Shown: one piece after another, positions 17,613 through 25,797 of the stretch
How the letters are laid out: each line of letters opens with the position of its first letter
How positions within the stretch are numbered: the first letter of the stretch is position 1
From: Micromonospora noduli
GTDB lineage: Bacteria > Actinomycetota > Actinomycetes > Mycobacteriales > Micromonosporaceae
DNA: 64,000 nt
Direction of reading: 5' to 3'
Assembly (NCBI RefSeq): GCF_003264365.1
Contig: NZ_PYAK01000015.1
Location: 62,001 to 126,000, forward strand
Notes under the pieces: model-generated
Databases searched by the model: none
Seen by the model: only the letters and a program-made list of their open reading frames with translations
Told to the model about the DNA's origin: nothing
Made by a program: the position numbers and the translations under genes

Positions 17613-18020
17613 ATGGCCATCACCCTCGTCAATCCGGACGGGCTACCGAAGCCGGACGTCTACCGTCAGTTGTCGATCGCGACCGGGTCCAGGCTGGTCT
17701 TCCTCGCCGGTCAGGTGGCCCGCGACGTCGAAGGGCGCAAAGTCGGCGAGGGAGACCTCGCCGCCCAGGTCGAGCAGTGCTATCTCAACATTGGCACCGC
17801 CCTGGCCGAGATCGGTGGGTCCTTCGGCGACGTGGCGAAACTGACCATCTACGTCGTCGACTGGTCGCCCGACAAGATGCCCCTGTTGGGCGAAGGCGTC
17901 GCTCGGGCGGGTGCGAAGCTGGGAGCTGACCTGGTCAAGCCCATCACGCTGCTGGGTGTTAGTGCTCTCGGCGAGCCTGATCTCCTCGTCGAGGTCGAAG
18001 CCACTGCGGTGCTCGACTGA
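17613..18020 (+). CDS. RidA/YjgF-family protein
   Basis: A 135-residue RidA-fold protein. Family landmarks are LVFLAGQVARDVEGR near the N-terminus, AAQVEQCYLNIGTALAEIGGSFGDVAKLTIYVVD in the middle and the C-terminal strand LLVEVEATAVLD. Canonical RidA deaminates reactive enamine/imine intermediates using a conserved Arg near residue 105; no Arg is evident in the equivalent IT-LLGVSALGEPDLL segment here, so classical imine deaminase activity is doubtful. GAAGGAG precedes ATG 17613. Confidence 0.85.
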   Translation: MAITLVNPDGLPKPDVYRQLSIATGSRLVFLAGQVARDVEGRKVGEGDLAAQVEQCYLNIGTALAEIGGSFGDVAKLTIYVVDWSPDKMPLLGEGVARAGAKLGADLVKPITLLGVSALGEPDLLVEVEATAVLD

Positions 18021-18048
18021 TAACAACCCGACGTCGGGCGTCCAGCAG

Positions 18049-19047
18049 TCAGCCGCGACGACGCGACCGGGCCGCCCACACCGCGTAGGCCGGGTCGCGG
18101 TCGAGGTTGTGCCGGTCCCGGTCGTAGCGGCGGGTGGTGCGCGGGTCGGCGTGCCCCATGGCGTCCTGCACGTCCTCCAACGGCACGCCCTCCGAGCGGG
18201 CCGTGGTGGCGAAGGCGTGTCGCAGCGAGTGTGGGGACAGCTTCGCCCAGGCCGGGATGCCGGCGGCGCGGGCGAGCCGACGGACCATCCGGAACACCGA
18301 GTGCCGGTCCAGCCGGGCGCCGCTGGCGGTGACCAGCAGCGGGCCGGTGAGCTGCGGCACCGGCACGCCGGTGGTGGCGGCCCGCTGGGCCAGGTAGGCG
18401 TCCACGGCGTGCCCGGTGCCGGGGGTGAGGGCGCGGCGACGTTGTTTGCCGCCCTTGCCGATGAAGCGCACGCTGCGGTGGCCGCGTTCGGTGCCGAGGT
18501 CGGTCAGGTCCAGCGAGATCAGCTCCCCGACCCGCAGACCCAGGTCGGCGAGGAGCGCGAGCGCCGCCCGGTTGCGTACGGCGGTCGCGCCGGTGTCCGC
18601 GTCGGCGGCGCTGAGCAGGGCGTCCACCTCCTCGGGGGTGAGCCCGACGGTGGCGGAGTGGTCCCGGTCGACGCGGGGGCGGTCGGCGCCGGAGACCGGG
18701 TTGGCTGGCACAGCGCCCAGTTTGACCAGGAAGTCGTACCAACTGGACAGCGCCGAGAGTCGGCGCGCGACGGTCGCCGGGGTCAGTGTGCGGCCGCTGC
18801 GGGCGTCGACGCGGCTCTCCAGCGCGCGGGCGTACTCGTTGACGTGCAGGAACGTGGCCCGCAGCGGGTCCAGGTCGTGACCGGCGCACCAGGTGAGCCA
18901 GCCGGTGACGTCACGTCGGTAGGCGTCGCGGGTGTGTTCGGACAGCCGCCGGTTGCGCAGCCACGCCTCGGTGACCTCGACCGGCCCGCTCGGCAGCGCC
19001 GGTGGCGCGGACGGGCGGGCGAGCACCGGAGCGTCGGAGAACACCAT
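18049..19047 (-). CDS. Tyrosine recombinase (XerC/XerD-like integrase)
   Basis: A 332-residue site-specific recombinase. The N-terminal SAM-like core-binding domain spans about residues 25-130. In the catalytic domain the full set is visible: Arg in LGLRVGEL, Lys in GKGGKQR, the HSLRH box, His in MGHADPRTT and the nucleophile Tyr in RRYDRDR. It should therefore be active. There is no adjacent tRNA, excisionase or phage gene, and the next gene downstream is an ordinary RidA gene, so this looks like a stand-alone chromosomal recombinase, not the edge of an island. Confidence 0.88.
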   Translation of the reverse strand: MVFSDAPVLARPSAPPALPSGPVEVTEAWLRNRRLSEHTRDAYRRDVTGWLTWCAGHDLDPLRATFLHVNEYARALESRVDARSGRTLTPATVARRLSALSSWYDFLVKLGAVPANPVSGADRPRVDRDHSATVGLTPEEVDALLSAADADTGATAVRNRAALALLADLGLRVGELISLDLTDLGTERGHRSVRFIGKGGKQRRRALTPGTGHAVDAYLAQRAATTGVPVPQLTGPLLVTASGARLDRHSVFRMVRRLARAAGIPAWAKLSPHSLRHAFATTARSEGVPLEDVQDAMGHADPRTTRRYDRDRHNLDRDPAYAVWAARSRRRG

Positions 19048-19118
19048 GTGAAAAAGGCTCTCAGCCTCGGGTGGGATCGGCGTGCAGGCGCGCCGGTCCC
19101 ACCCGTCACTGTGTCGGA

Positions 19119-19550
19119 TCAGGCGTTGATCTCTCGGCGGGCGCCGCCGTTGGCCTGGATGGTCACCCGGCGGGGCTTGGCGCGCTCGGCGACCGGGATG
19201 CGCAGCGTCAGCACCCCGTTCTCGTAGCCGGCTTCCAGCTTGTCGGTGTCGAGCGTGTCGCCGAGGAACAGCCGCCGGGTGAAGGTGCCCATCGGGCGTT
19301 CGGCGGCGACCAGTTCGACGCCGTCGCCGGTTGGCCGGCGACGCTCGGCGCGGACGGTGAGCACGTTGCGCTCGACGGTGCAGTCGATGCTGTCCGGATC
19401 GACGCCGGGCAGGTCGAACGCCGCGTAGAAGTGGTCGCCGTCGCGGTAGGCGTCCAGGTGCATCGTCGCGGGACGGGCCGCCGTACCGAAGAACTGCTCG
19501 GCGAGCCGGTCGATCTCGCGGAACGGGTCGGTACGCATCAACATCGTCAT
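19119..19550 (-). CDS. Hsp20/alpha-crystallin small heat-shock protein
   Basis: A 143-residue holdase chaperone. The N-terminal MLMRTDPFREIDRLAEQFFG is typical of bacterial Hsp20 (Hsp18 type), the alpha-crystallin domain starts near residue 30 (YRDGDHFYAAFDLPGVDPDSIDCTVE), and the A-x-x-x-NGVLTLRIPV strand is intact. GAGGAGG is correctly spaced before ATG 19550. A HAIR-type palindrome at 19582-19604 sits just upstream, which predicts repression by HspR at normal temperature. Confidence 0.94.
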   Translation of the reverse strand: MTMLMRTDPFREIDRLAEQFFGTAARPATMHLDAYRDGDHFYAAFDLPGVDPDSIDCTVERNVLTVRAERRRPTGDGVELVAAERPMGTFTRRLFLGDTLDTDKLEAGYENGVLTLRIPVAERAKPRRVTIQANGGARREINA

Positions 19551-19581
19551 GCCTCCTCGGTTCTCCTGGCCGAAGGTGATG

Positions 19582-19604
19582 AGTTGAGCCGGGGTGACTC
19601 AACT
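19582..19604. promoter_or_regulatory. HAIR-type operator (HspR site) upstream of hsp20
   Basis: AGTTGAG-N9-CTCAACT, a perfect 7-bp inverted repeat about 30 bp before the hsp20 start. Its core TTGAG-N9-CTCAA matches the HspR-associated inverted repeat (CTTGAGT-N7-ACTCAAG) of actinobacteria. HspR itself is not encoded in this window. Confidence 0.85.
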
Positions 19605-19616
19605 TCCTCTTCTTAT

Positions 19617-20141
19617 TTAGCGCGTCCGCGCGCCGACGTCAACTGCTCCGGACAGCCGCTTTTCAAACCAGTGTTCGGCGTAGGGGCCCCGCGAGTACGC
19701 CGGGATCTCGGCGTAGCCGTGCCGGGCGTACAGGGCGCGGGCCTCGACCAGGTCATGGCGGGTGTCGAGCCGGATCCGGTCCGCCCCGGCCGCGCGGGCC
19801 TGCTCCTCGACGGCGGCCAGCAGCACGGCACCCCCACCGGCACCGCGGTGCTCGGGGCGGATGAACACCCGGGTCAGCTCGGCCCAGCCGGGTTGCCAGC
19901 GCAGCCCGGCGCAGCCGGCCAGGTCGGTGCCGTGGTGGGCGAGCAGGAGCAGCCCGCTCGGCGTGGTCAGGTCGTCGCTGGGTAGCTCGGCCAGCGCCGC
20001 GTCGACCTCGCCCGGCAGGGCCGGGCGACGGTGATAGCGAACCACCATCTCGGTCATGTACTCGCGCAGCAGCAGCACCGCGTCGGGGTGGTCGGGCCGA
20101 CTGGTGCTGGTCGTCCAGGTGGGCCGGGCGGTAATGGTCAC
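19617..20141 (-). CDS. GNAT-family N-acetyltransferase
   Basis: A 174-residue acetyltransferase. The acetyl-CoA-binding segment [42 protein letters not shown] and the C-terminal [15 protein letters not shown] are standard GNAT motifs. GTG 20141 overlaps the stop of the ABC-F gene as GTGA, so translation is probably coupled. That link suggests a role beside the ribosome-protection factor, perhaps drug acetylation, but no substrate can be named. The stop codon lies about 12 bp from the HAIR operator of hsp20. Confidence 0.88.
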   Translation of the reverse strand: MTITARPTWTTSTSRPDHPDAVLLLREYMTEMVVRYHRRPALPGEVDAALAELPSDDLTTPSGLLLLAHHGTDLAGCAGLRWQPGWAELTRVFIRPEHRGAGGGAVLLAAVEEQARAAGADRIRLDTRHDLVEARALYARHGYAEIPAYSRGPYAEHWFEKRLSGAVDVGARTR

Positions 20142-21847
20142 CTGTTGATCATCACCGCCCGGTCAACGGTTTTATCCGGTCGCCCGGTTCGCGTACCCGG
20201 TCTCACGGCCTTGCCCACCCGTAGCAGCGGCCAGTCGGCCAGATCCCGCAGCAGTTGCCGGTCGTGGGTGGCGACGACGACGGCGGCGCTCGTCGCGCGG
20301 ATCGCGGCGGTCAGCTCGTCGGCCACTGTCGACGAGAGGTGGTTGGTCGGCTCGTCAAGCAGGATCAGCGTGGGCCGCCCGGCCAGCACCAGTGCCAGGT
20401 CGAGGCGGCGCTGCTGCCCCTGCGACATCCGCCCGACGGGCGTACGCGTCGCGGCGGAGTCCAGCAGCCCGAGCGATCCGAGCGGCACTGTCACGGCGGC
20501 GGGCAGCACTCCACGCGACACCAGCCGTCCCACCTGGCGGGCGTACACCTCGTCGGCGGTGAGGTCGGGGGCCTGCCCGGCGGTCTCCTGGGTGAGCCGG
20601 GCGACCCGCGCCTCCTTCGCCGTCCAGGCGTACCCGTCGGTGGGTTCGAGCGCTCCGGCGAGCACCGCGAGCAGTGTGGACTTCCCGGCGCCGTTGGGCC
20701 CGGTGACGAGCAGCCGGTCACCGCCACCGATGGTGAGGTCGACCGGGCCGGCGAGTCGCCCGTCGACGGCGACGCCCTGCGCGCGTACCTGCGGTGCGCC
20801 CTGCCGTACACCAAGGTCCGGCAACCGCAGCGTCGGCGGTGGTTTCGGTACGTCGACCCGGTGCGCCTGGAGCGCGTCCTGCTGCCGGTTCAGGGCCTGT
20901 ACGACGCCCGGCGCGCGGGACTGGCGCTGGTGCTTGCCGGTCCCCTTGTCCGGCCGCCAGCCGGTGGAGAGCCGGTCGCGGGCCTTCGACACCGCGTCCT
21001 GGAGTCGTCGACGCTCGGCCTGCTGCTGCTCGTACTCCTGCTCCCAGTGCTCCCGCTCGCGGCGCCGGGCGTCCTGCCAGGCGTCATAACCGCCAGCGTA
21101 GAGCCGTGCCTTCGCGTCGTGGTTGGGATCGAGGTCGAGGAACCGGTCCGCGACGTCGCGCAGCAGCGCCCGGTCGTGGCTGACGATGGCGAGACCGCCG
21201 TCGTGCTCGCGGAGCCGGCGGGTCAGGAAGTCCAGCCCGTCGGCGTCGAGGTGGTTTGTCGGCTCGTCGAGCAGCAGCACGTCGTGGCGCGCGCCGAGCA
21301 GGCATGCCAGCCGCACCCGGTAGCGCTGCCCCACCGACAACGTCGCCAGGGGACGGTCGCGGTCGGTGCAGGCGTCGAGGGCCTCCAGTGCCACGTCGAC
21401 GCGGCGTTCGGCGTCCCACGCGTCGAGTCGGGTGGCCGCGTCGAGCGCGGCGGCGTAGCGGTCCTCGGCGCTCGGATCGCCAGCGGTCAGGGCGAGGGTC
21501 GCCTCGTCCAGGGCGGCGAGGGCGGTGAGCGACGCGGCCAGCGCCTCGGACGTGAGGGTGCCGACCGTCTCGCCGTCGCGGGCGGGTAGCTCCTGGCGGG
21601 CCAGGCCGATCGTGCCGGCCCGCTGCACGGTGCCGCGCTCCGGCGTGATCAGCCCGGCGAGGACGTGCAGCAGCGTCGTCTTGCCGCGACCGTTCTCGCC
21701 GACGACCGCCACCCGCGAACGGGCGGAGACGGTGACCGAGACGTCGGTCAGGACGCGACGGGACCCGCGGGTCACTGTGATGTTCGTGGCGCGCACGTGC
21801 GCGCTGCCGCCGGCCTCGGCCGGCAGGGAGATGACTTCGGGGTTCAA
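20138..21847 (-). CDS. ABC-F ATPase, antibiotic-resistance (ribosomal protection) type
   Basis: A 569-residue protein with two ATP-binding cassettes and no membrane segments. Cassette 1 has GENGRGKTT, signature LSVGQ and [11 protein letters not shown]; cassette 2 has GPNGAGKST, signature MSQGQ and [12 protein letters not shown]. Between them (about residues 245-330) is the charged interdomain linker that enters the ribosome in ARE ABC-F proteins. These factors dislodge macrolide, lincosamide, streptogramin or pleuromutilin drugs. TTG 21847 is the start, preceded by GGAG at 21853-21856. The upstream leader peptide and alternative hairpins point to drug-induced control. Confidence 0.9.
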   Translation of the reverse strand: MNPEVISLPAEAGGSAHVRATNITVTRGSRRVLTDVSVTVSARSRVAVVGENGRGKTTLLHVLAGLITPERGTVQRAGTIGLARQELPARDGETVGTLTSEALAASLTALAALDEATLALTAGDPSAEDRYAAALDAATRLDAWDAERRVDVALEALDACTDRDRPLATLSVGQRYRVRLACLLGARHDVLLLDEPTNHLDADGLDFLTRRLREHDGGLAIVSHDRALLRDVADRFLDLDPNHDAKARLYAGGYDAWQDARRREREHWEQEYEQQQAERRRLQDAVSKARDRLSTGWRPDKGTGKHQRQSRAPGVVQALNRQQDALQAHRVDVPKPPPTLRLPDLGVRQGAPQVRAQGVAVDGRLAGPVDLTIGGGDRLLVTGPNGAGKSTLLAVLAGALEPTDGYAWTAKEARVARLTQETAGQAPDLTADEVYARQVGRLVSRGVLPAAVTVPLGSLGLLDSAATRTPVGRMSQGQQRRLDLALVLAGRPTLILLDEPTNHLSSTVADELTAAIRATSAAVVVATHDRQLLRDLADWPLLRVGKAVRPGTRTGRPDKTVDRAVMINR

Positions 21848-21851
21848 TGGT

Positions 21852-21958
21852 GCTCCGCAGCTCGCGATGGAGCCGGGCAGCAGTTAGCGGCCGCCCGGCG
21901 GGAACCGGGACGGCGAGCGCGGATTCAGCAGAGGAAGGGCGCCGCCGTCAGCGGGCGG
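21852..21958 (-). promoter_or_regulatory. Alternative hairpins controlling the ABC-F ribosome site
   Basis: Four segments in the leader transcript can pair in exclusive ways. Strand 1 (21952-21958, inside the leader-peptide codons) complements strand 2 (21891-21897). Strand 2, as 21893-21899, also complements strand 3 (21872-21878). Segment 21869-21873 (GCTCC in the transcript), which overlaps strand 3, complements 21852-21856 (GGAGC), the Shine-Dalgarno. If a ribosome stalls on strand 1, 2:3 forms and frees the ribosome site. This is inferred from complementarity only; other GC-rich pairings exist. Confidence 0.55.
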
Positions 21959-21992
21959 AGCGGACCTTCTGCGACCAGATACCTCGTGCCAT
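21948..21992 (-). CDS. Leader peptide MARGIWSQKVRSAR upstream of ABC-F gene
   Basis: A 14-residue ORF starting at ATG 21992 and ending with TGA at 21948, 100 bp before the ABC-F start. TAGCAT on the same strand lies seven bases upstream of the ATG, giving a likely leaderless transcript that begins with this ORF. Its last codons contain strand 1 of the alternative hairpins. The arrangement matches leader peptides of inducible ribosome-protection and erm genes. Too short to judge by coding statistics. Confidence 0.55.
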   Translation of the reverse strand: MARGIWSQKVRSAR

Positions 21993-22093
21993 GACGGCGA
22001 TGCTAGCAATCTCGGCGCATCGACTCACGAGGGTTTCGCCCACCCCGTGGTCAGCGCGACACGAGGTGGGCGGGGGGAATACCAGCGGGCCGC

Positions 22094-22507
22094 CTACCGG
22101 CGGGGGCGGGGCAGCAGGGCGATCAACGCGACCGCCACGGCCACGTGCGTCGCGCCGAGGGCCAGCTTGGCGCCGCCGGTGGCCTCGACGCTGAGCACGG
22201 GGACGAAGGACAGCACCGTCACGACGATGGCCAGCGAGATCCAGACCGGTCGGGCGACGCGGGGGGCGAACCGTTCCAGCAGCGCCAGCGCCGCCCAGCC
22301 GAGCAGGGCGGCTCCCAGGGCGATCATGACGATCGCGCCGGCCCCGATGACGGTGGCGGGCTGACCTGGGCTCTCGACTGTGTAGTCGACTCCGGCCAAC
22401 GCGCCGATCGCCCAGATGGCAAGGGGGGCCACGACGGCGGCGGCGACGCCGAGGGCGCGCCGGCGCAGTGGTGAGGGGGCGGGGGTCGTGACGGTAACAG
22501 CACTCAT
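22094..22507 (-). CDS. Small four-helix membrane protein (DUF6069-like)
   Basis: A 137-residue membrane protein with four hydrophobic segments (about 19-40, 52-76, 88-106 and 113-131) and a short first extracellular loop containing DYTVESPGQPATVIG. This layout fits the DUF6069 family, which has no assigned function. It lies 76 bp downstream of a MarR gene on the same strand, with a 7-bp inverted repeat and a repeated TCGGAACTA between them, so it is the probable target of that MarR protein. Confidence 0.75.
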   Translation of the reverse strand: MSAVTVTTPAPSPLRRRALGVAAAVVAPLAIWAIGALAGVDYTVESPGQPATVIGAGAIVMIALGAALLGWAALALLERFAPRVARPVWISLAIVVTVLSFVPVLSVEATGGAKLALGATHVAVAVALIALLPRPRR

Positions 22508-22550
22508 GACGGCTCCTCGTTCAGGGGAAACGAACGAGTACGACCGTAAC

Positions 22551-22586
22551 AGATAGTCTTGTTCGGAACTATCTTTCTCGGAACTA
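22551..22586. promoter_or_regulatory. Operator region between MarR and DUF6069 genes
   Basis: AGATAGT (22551-22557) and ACTATCT (22568-22574) form a perfect 7-bp inverted repeat with a 10-bp spacer. TCGGAACTA occurs at 22564-22572 and again at 22578-22586, the second copy overlapping the MarR stop codon. Likely binding site of the MarR protein encoded at 22584-23060. Confidence 0.6.
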
Positions 22587-23060
22587 GCAGCCGGAACGGG
22601 CCCCCGGCGCGTACGGGGAGGTGTTGGCCAGTGGCCCGCTCACCAGCGCCAGGAGAGCCCGCAGGAACACCTCCCGGTCCTGCTCGGGCAGGGTTGCCAG
22701 CAGGTCGTCCTGGATGCGCCGGACCACCTGTTGCGCCTGCCGCAGCACCTGCTCCCCCGCTGGCGTCACCGCGACCATCCGGGCCCGTCGGTCTGTCGGC
22801 ACCGGACGGCGCTCGGCCAGCCCGGCCCGCTCCAGCTGGTCGAGCGTCACGACCATCGTGGTCTTGTCCACACCGCACCGCTCGCCGATCTCCCGCTGGG
22901 TCAGCTCACCGGTGTGGGCCTGTGCCAGCACGTAGTGCGCCCGCGGCGAGATGCCCAGCTCGGCCAGCCCGGCGGCGTGCTCGGTCTGCAACGAGTGACT
23001 CGCCCAGGAGAGCAGGAACAACAGGTCCGGCGGGCCATCGGTGGGCGTGCAGGAGGTCAT
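22584..23060 (-). CDS. MarR-family transcriptional regulator
   Basis: A 158-residue winged-helix protein. The DNA-binding core reads TGELTQREIGERCGVDKTTMVVTLDQLERAGLAERRPVPTDRRARMVAVTPAGEQVL, a textbook MarR pattern including the DRR wing. The start is ATG 23060. The downstream DUF6069 membrane gene with an intervening palindrome is the likely regulated partner. The C-terminus ends with a Ser/Gly/Cys tail of no known role. Confidence 0.9.
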   Translation of the reverse strand: MTSCTPTDGPPDLLFLLSWASHSLQTEHAAGLAELGISPRAHYVLAQAHTGELTQREIGERCGVDKTTMVVTLDQLERAGLAERRPVPTDRRARMVAVTPAGEQVLRQAQQVVRRIQDDLLATLPEQDREVFLRALLALVSGPLANTSPYAPGARSGC

Positions 23061-23112
23061 GCGCCGAGGCTAGCAAGATCCTCCGCAACCAGACGGTTCG
23101 CGCAGCCGGCGT

Positions 23113-23637
23113 TCAGAGCCGCTGGTAGATGCCGTGCTCGCGGGTGAGCAACTGCTCGTCGATCAGATACCGGCGCAGCGTCGCGTGATCCGACCCGCCT
23201 GCGGCGCACCACGGCTTGAGCGCGTCGTCGACGGCCCGCTCCGGATAGCGGATGCCCGGCTCGAACGACTGCTCGGCGATGTGCGCCAGAAGCACCCGCC
23301 GTCGACCCCGCTGCGCCGGAAGGCTCACCAGGACGCCGGCCCGCAGGAAGGTCCGCAGCACCGGGTCGACGCCGGGTTCGGCGTCGACGGCCGGGCCGCC
23401 GTCGCGCGCGGTGGCCCGCAGCGACGCCTCGTCGGCCGCGAGCGCGCCGTCCGCGCCGGTGACGAGGCCCGCGTCGGTGAGCCGGCGGACCCCGGTGAGC
23501 ACCACCCGCGCCGGCAGGCCGGTCCGCTCGGCGACCTCGGTCGCGCTGGTGGCACCCAGCACGATCGCCGCGAAGATCCGTCGCCGTCCGTCGTCGGCCA
23601 GGGCCCCGGCCAGCACATGCGCAGTCACGCCGGTCAC
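23113..23637 (-). CDS. Helix-turn-helix plus DUF2087 protein
   Basis: A 174-residue protein. The N-terminal 60 residues form an ArsR-like winged helix (GRRRIFAAIVLGATSATEVAERTGLPARVVLTGVRRLTDAGLV), and the C-terminal part (LPAQRGRRRVLLAHIAEQSFEPGIRYPERAVDDALKPW, then LRRYLIDEQLLTREHGIYQRL) is the DUF2087 domain, which often follows HTH domains in actinobacteria and Firmicutes. Start GTG 23637. It is flanked by two MarR genes on the same strand but has no visible operator. Role likely regulatory, otherwise unknown. Confidence 0.85.
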   Translation of the reverse strand: MTGVTAHVLAGALADDGRRRIFAAIVLGATSATEVAERTGLPARVVLTGVRRLTDAGLVTGADGALAADEASLRATARDGGPAVDAEPGVDPVLRTFLRAGVLVSLPAQRGRRRVLLAHIAEQSFEPGIRYPERAVDDALKPWCAAGGSDHATLRRYLIDEQLLTREHGIYQRL

Positions 23638-23700
23638 TCTTGCATCAGCGGTACGCCGACGCCACGCGATTTCCAGTCCGCTCGGTCGGCGGCGGTCCGC

Positions 23701-24216
23701 TCAGTCGGTCTCCGGCGTGCTCTGCGGCTGCTCGGCGACGAGCAGCACCCGGCGCAGCAGGTCGGAGAGGTGTCGCCGTTCAGTCGCGGTGAGCGCGCCG
23801 AGCAGGCGGTGCTCCTCGGCGCCCTGGACCTCCATCGCCCCGCGCCACGCGGCCTGACCCGCCTCGGTGAGCTCCACGTCGACGCGTCGACGGTCGACTG
23901 TCGACGGGATCCGGTGTACGAAGCCCCGCCGGAGCAGCGCGTCCACCCGCGCGGTGATCGAGGCGGGGGCCATCGTGAGGTCCGCGGCGAGGTCCGAGGG
24001 TGCGGCCCGACCACCGCGGCCGGCCAGGGCGTGCAGGGTGTCGTACTCGTGGGCCGGCAGGTCGAGGTCGACCAGGACCCGCTCCTTGACGGTCCGCAGA
24101 TGCCGGGTCAGTCGGATCATCCTGGTCACCGCCCCCTCGACGTCCGGGTCGAGGTCGGGCACCACGGGCAGCCAGCGTTCGATGTGCCGGTCGACGGCGT
24201 CCGGAGTGGTGGTCAC
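23701..24216 (-). CDS. MarR-family transcriptional regulator
   Basis: A 171-residue MarR protein: LPAHEYDTLHALAGRGGRAAPSDLAADLTMAPASITARVDALLRRGFVHRIPSTVDRRRVDVELTEAG covers helix-turn-helix and wing. It starts with GTG 24216 and is divergent from an MFS exporter. Two copies of a CCGAAATATTC element lie in the 68-bp gap, overlapping the exporter promoter, so this is very probably the local repressor of the pump. Such pairs usually respond to the exported drug or a phenolic ligand. Confidence 0.92.
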   Translation of the reverse strand: MTTTPDAVDRHIERWLPVVPDLDPDVEGAVTRMIRLTRHLRTVKERVLVDLDLPAHEYDTLHALAGRGGRAAPSDLAADLTMAPASITARVDALLRRGFVHRIPSTVDRRRVDVELTEAGQAAWRGAMEVQGAEEHRLLGALTATERRHLSDLLRRVLLVAEQPQSTPETD

Positions 24217-24236
24217 CGCGCCAGCTTACCTCAGCA

Positions 24237-24264
24237 CCGAAATATTCATTGCCGAAATATTCGG
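24237..24264. promoter_or_regulatory. MarR operator pair overlapping the MFS promoter
   Basis: CCGAAATATTC occurs at 24237-24247 and 24252-24262; the second copy continues to form the inverted repeat CCGAA-ATA-TTCGG (24252-24264). TTGCCG (24249-24254) and TAGGTT (24273-24278) with 18-bp spacing make a plausible promoter for the MFS gene, so a bound repressor would cover the -35 box. Confidence 0.7.
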
Positions 24265-24284
24265 TGTCGAAGTAGGTTGTGGTC

Positions 24285-25517
24285 ATGGCTCACCCACTGC
24301 GCGACCACTCCTTCCGGCTGCTCTTCCTGGGTCGCACCATCTCCGCGCTCGGCGACGCGGTGGTGCCCGCCGCGCTGGCGCTGGCCGTGCTGCGGGCCAC
24401 CGGCTCCACCGGCGCGCTGGCCGTCGTCCTCGCCGCGGCGGTCGTGCCCCGGCTGGTCCTGTTGCCGTTGGGTGGTGTGGTGGCCGACCGGTTCGACGCC
24501 CGCCGGGTCGCCCTCCTGGCCGACCTGGTCCGCTGCGCCACGCAGCTCGCGGTCGGCGTGGAGCTGCTCGGCGGCGACCCGTCACTGACCACAGTGGTGG
24601 TGGCGTCCGCGCTCGGCGGCACCGCCTCGGCGTTCGCCATCCCGACCGCGTCTCCGCTGGTCGCCGGCACCGTCGAACCGGCGGACAGGCAGCGGGCCAA
24701 CGCCCTGATGGGGATCACCGCCAACACCAGCCGCCTCGCCGGCCCGGCCCTGGCCGGCGCGCTGATCTGGGCCGCCGGACCCGGTTGGGCGTTCATCCTG
24801 GACGGCGTGTCGTTCGCGCTCAGCGCCACGCTGCTCGCGCTGGTGCGGGTCCGCCACGTGCCGGTGCCCCGCCGTTCCGTCCTCGCCGACCTTCGGCACG
24901 GCTTCGGCGAGGTACGCGCCCGCGACTGGTTCTGGACCAGCCTGCTTGGACACGGCGTGTGGAACGGCGCCGCCGCCGTGCTGATGACCCTCGGGCCGGC
25001 CGTCGCCATCGACCGCCTGGGGGGCGAGACGACCTGGGTGCTGCTGTTGCAGGCCGGCGCGATCGGGATGCTCACCGGATCGCTGCTGGCCGGGCGGGTC
25101 CGGCTGCACCGGCCGGTGCTGCTGGCCAACCTCGGGCTGGCCTGCTACGCCGCGCCACTGTTCCTGCTCGCCGTGGCCGCGCCCGCCCCCGCGGTGATCG
25201 TCGCCTACGCGGTGGCGCTGACCGCCCTCGGTTACCTCAACCCGGTGTGGGAGACAGTCGTGCAGCACCACTTCCCGCCGGAGGTCCTGGCCCGGGTCAC
25301 CTCGTACGACTGGCTGGTCTCGCTGGGCGCCATGCCGCTGGGCTACGCCCTGGCCCCGTTGGCCGCCGACGCGTTCGGCGCACCCGTCCCGCTGGCCGTC
25401 GCGGGCCTGCTGGTCCTCGCCTCCTGCGCGGGCACCGCGCTCGTTCCCGGCGTACGCCGACTCACCTGGCCGGCGACCCCGCAACCACGACCGGCCGAAC
25501 CCACCGTCGTCCGTTGA
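24285..25517 (+). CDS. MFS transporter (putative drug/siderophore exporter)
   Basis: A 410-residue major-facilitator protein with about twelve hydrophobic segments. MAHPLRDHSFRLLFLGRTISALGDAVVPAALALAVL is the N-terminus typical of the EntS/MFS_3 type, and GGVVADRFDARRVALLADLVR is the conserved loop between helices 2 and 3. ATG 24285 follows TAGGTT by six bases, consistent with a leaderless mRNA. It is divergent from a MarR gene that probably represses it. Substrate unknown. A strong hairpin terminator follows its stop. Confidence 0.9.
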   Translation: MAHPLRDHSFRLLFLGRTISALGDAVVPAALALAVLRATGSTGALAVVLAAAVVPRLVLLPLGGVVADRFDARRVALLADLVRCATQLAVGVELLGGDPSLTTVVVASALGGTASAFAIPTASPLVAGTVEPADRQRANALMGITANTSRLAGPALAGALIWAAGPGWAFILDGVSFALSATLLALVRVRHVPVPRRSVLADLRHGFGEVRARDWFWTSLLGHGVWNGAAAVLMTLGPAVAIDRLGGETTWVLLLQAGAIGMLTGSLLAGRVRLHRPVLLANLGLACYAAPLFLLAVAAPAPAVIVAYAVALTALGYLNPVWETVVQHHFPPEVLARVTSYDWLVSLGAMPLGYALAPLAADAFGAPVPLAVAGLLVLASCAGTALVPGVRRLTWPATPQPRPAEPTVVR

Positions 25518-25564
25518 TCCGATCGATCGTCGGTGCGCGACGGTCGATGCCCGGCCCAACCACG

Positions 25565-25598
25565 ACGGAGGCTCCCGGCCGATGCCGGGAGCCTCCGT
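25565..25598. terminator. Bidirectional intrinsic terminator, 15-bp stem
   Basis: ACGGAGGCTCCCGGC (25565-25579), a four-base loop CGAT, and the exact complement at 25584-25598. It sits 48 bp after the MFS stop and 14 bp before the DUF397 stop, between converging genes. Confidence 0.88.
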
Positions 25599-25611
25599 GC
25601 GATGTGGTCCG

Positions 25612-25797
25612 TCAGCCGGCGTCGCGGGTCATCGCGACGAAGCCACGCCACGACTGCGGGCTGAACGTCAGCGTGCCACCGTCGCGGTCCTTCGTGTCCC
25701 GAACCAGGACCACGCCCGGAAGGTTGTCGGCAACCTCGACACAGTTGCCACCGTTGCCGCCGCTCTTCGTGCTCTTCCGCCACCGCGCACCGGTCAT
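25612..25797 (-). CDS. DUF397 domain protein
   Basis: A 61-residue protein reading MTGARWRKSTKSGGNGGNCVEVADN, then VLVRDTKDRDGGTLTFSPQSWRGFV, the full DUF397 pattern. DUF397 proteins are found next to XRE/DUF5753 regulators throughout actinomycetes and act as small partners, in some cases as antitoxin-like or anti-regulator proteins. ATG 25797 overlaps the stop of the XRE gene as ATGA; ATG 25803 two codons upstream is an alternative. Translational coupling with the XRE gene is likely. Confidence 0.92.
   Translation of the reverse strand: MTGARWRKSTKSGGNGGNCVEVADNLPGVVLVRDTKDRDGGTLTFSPQSWRGFVAMTRDAG

Noticed and set aside
18049..19047. Tyrosine recombinase as the edge of an integrated element
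   Set aside because: No adjacent tRNA, direct repeats, excisionase or phage genes were seen; neighbours are ordinary chromosomal genes.
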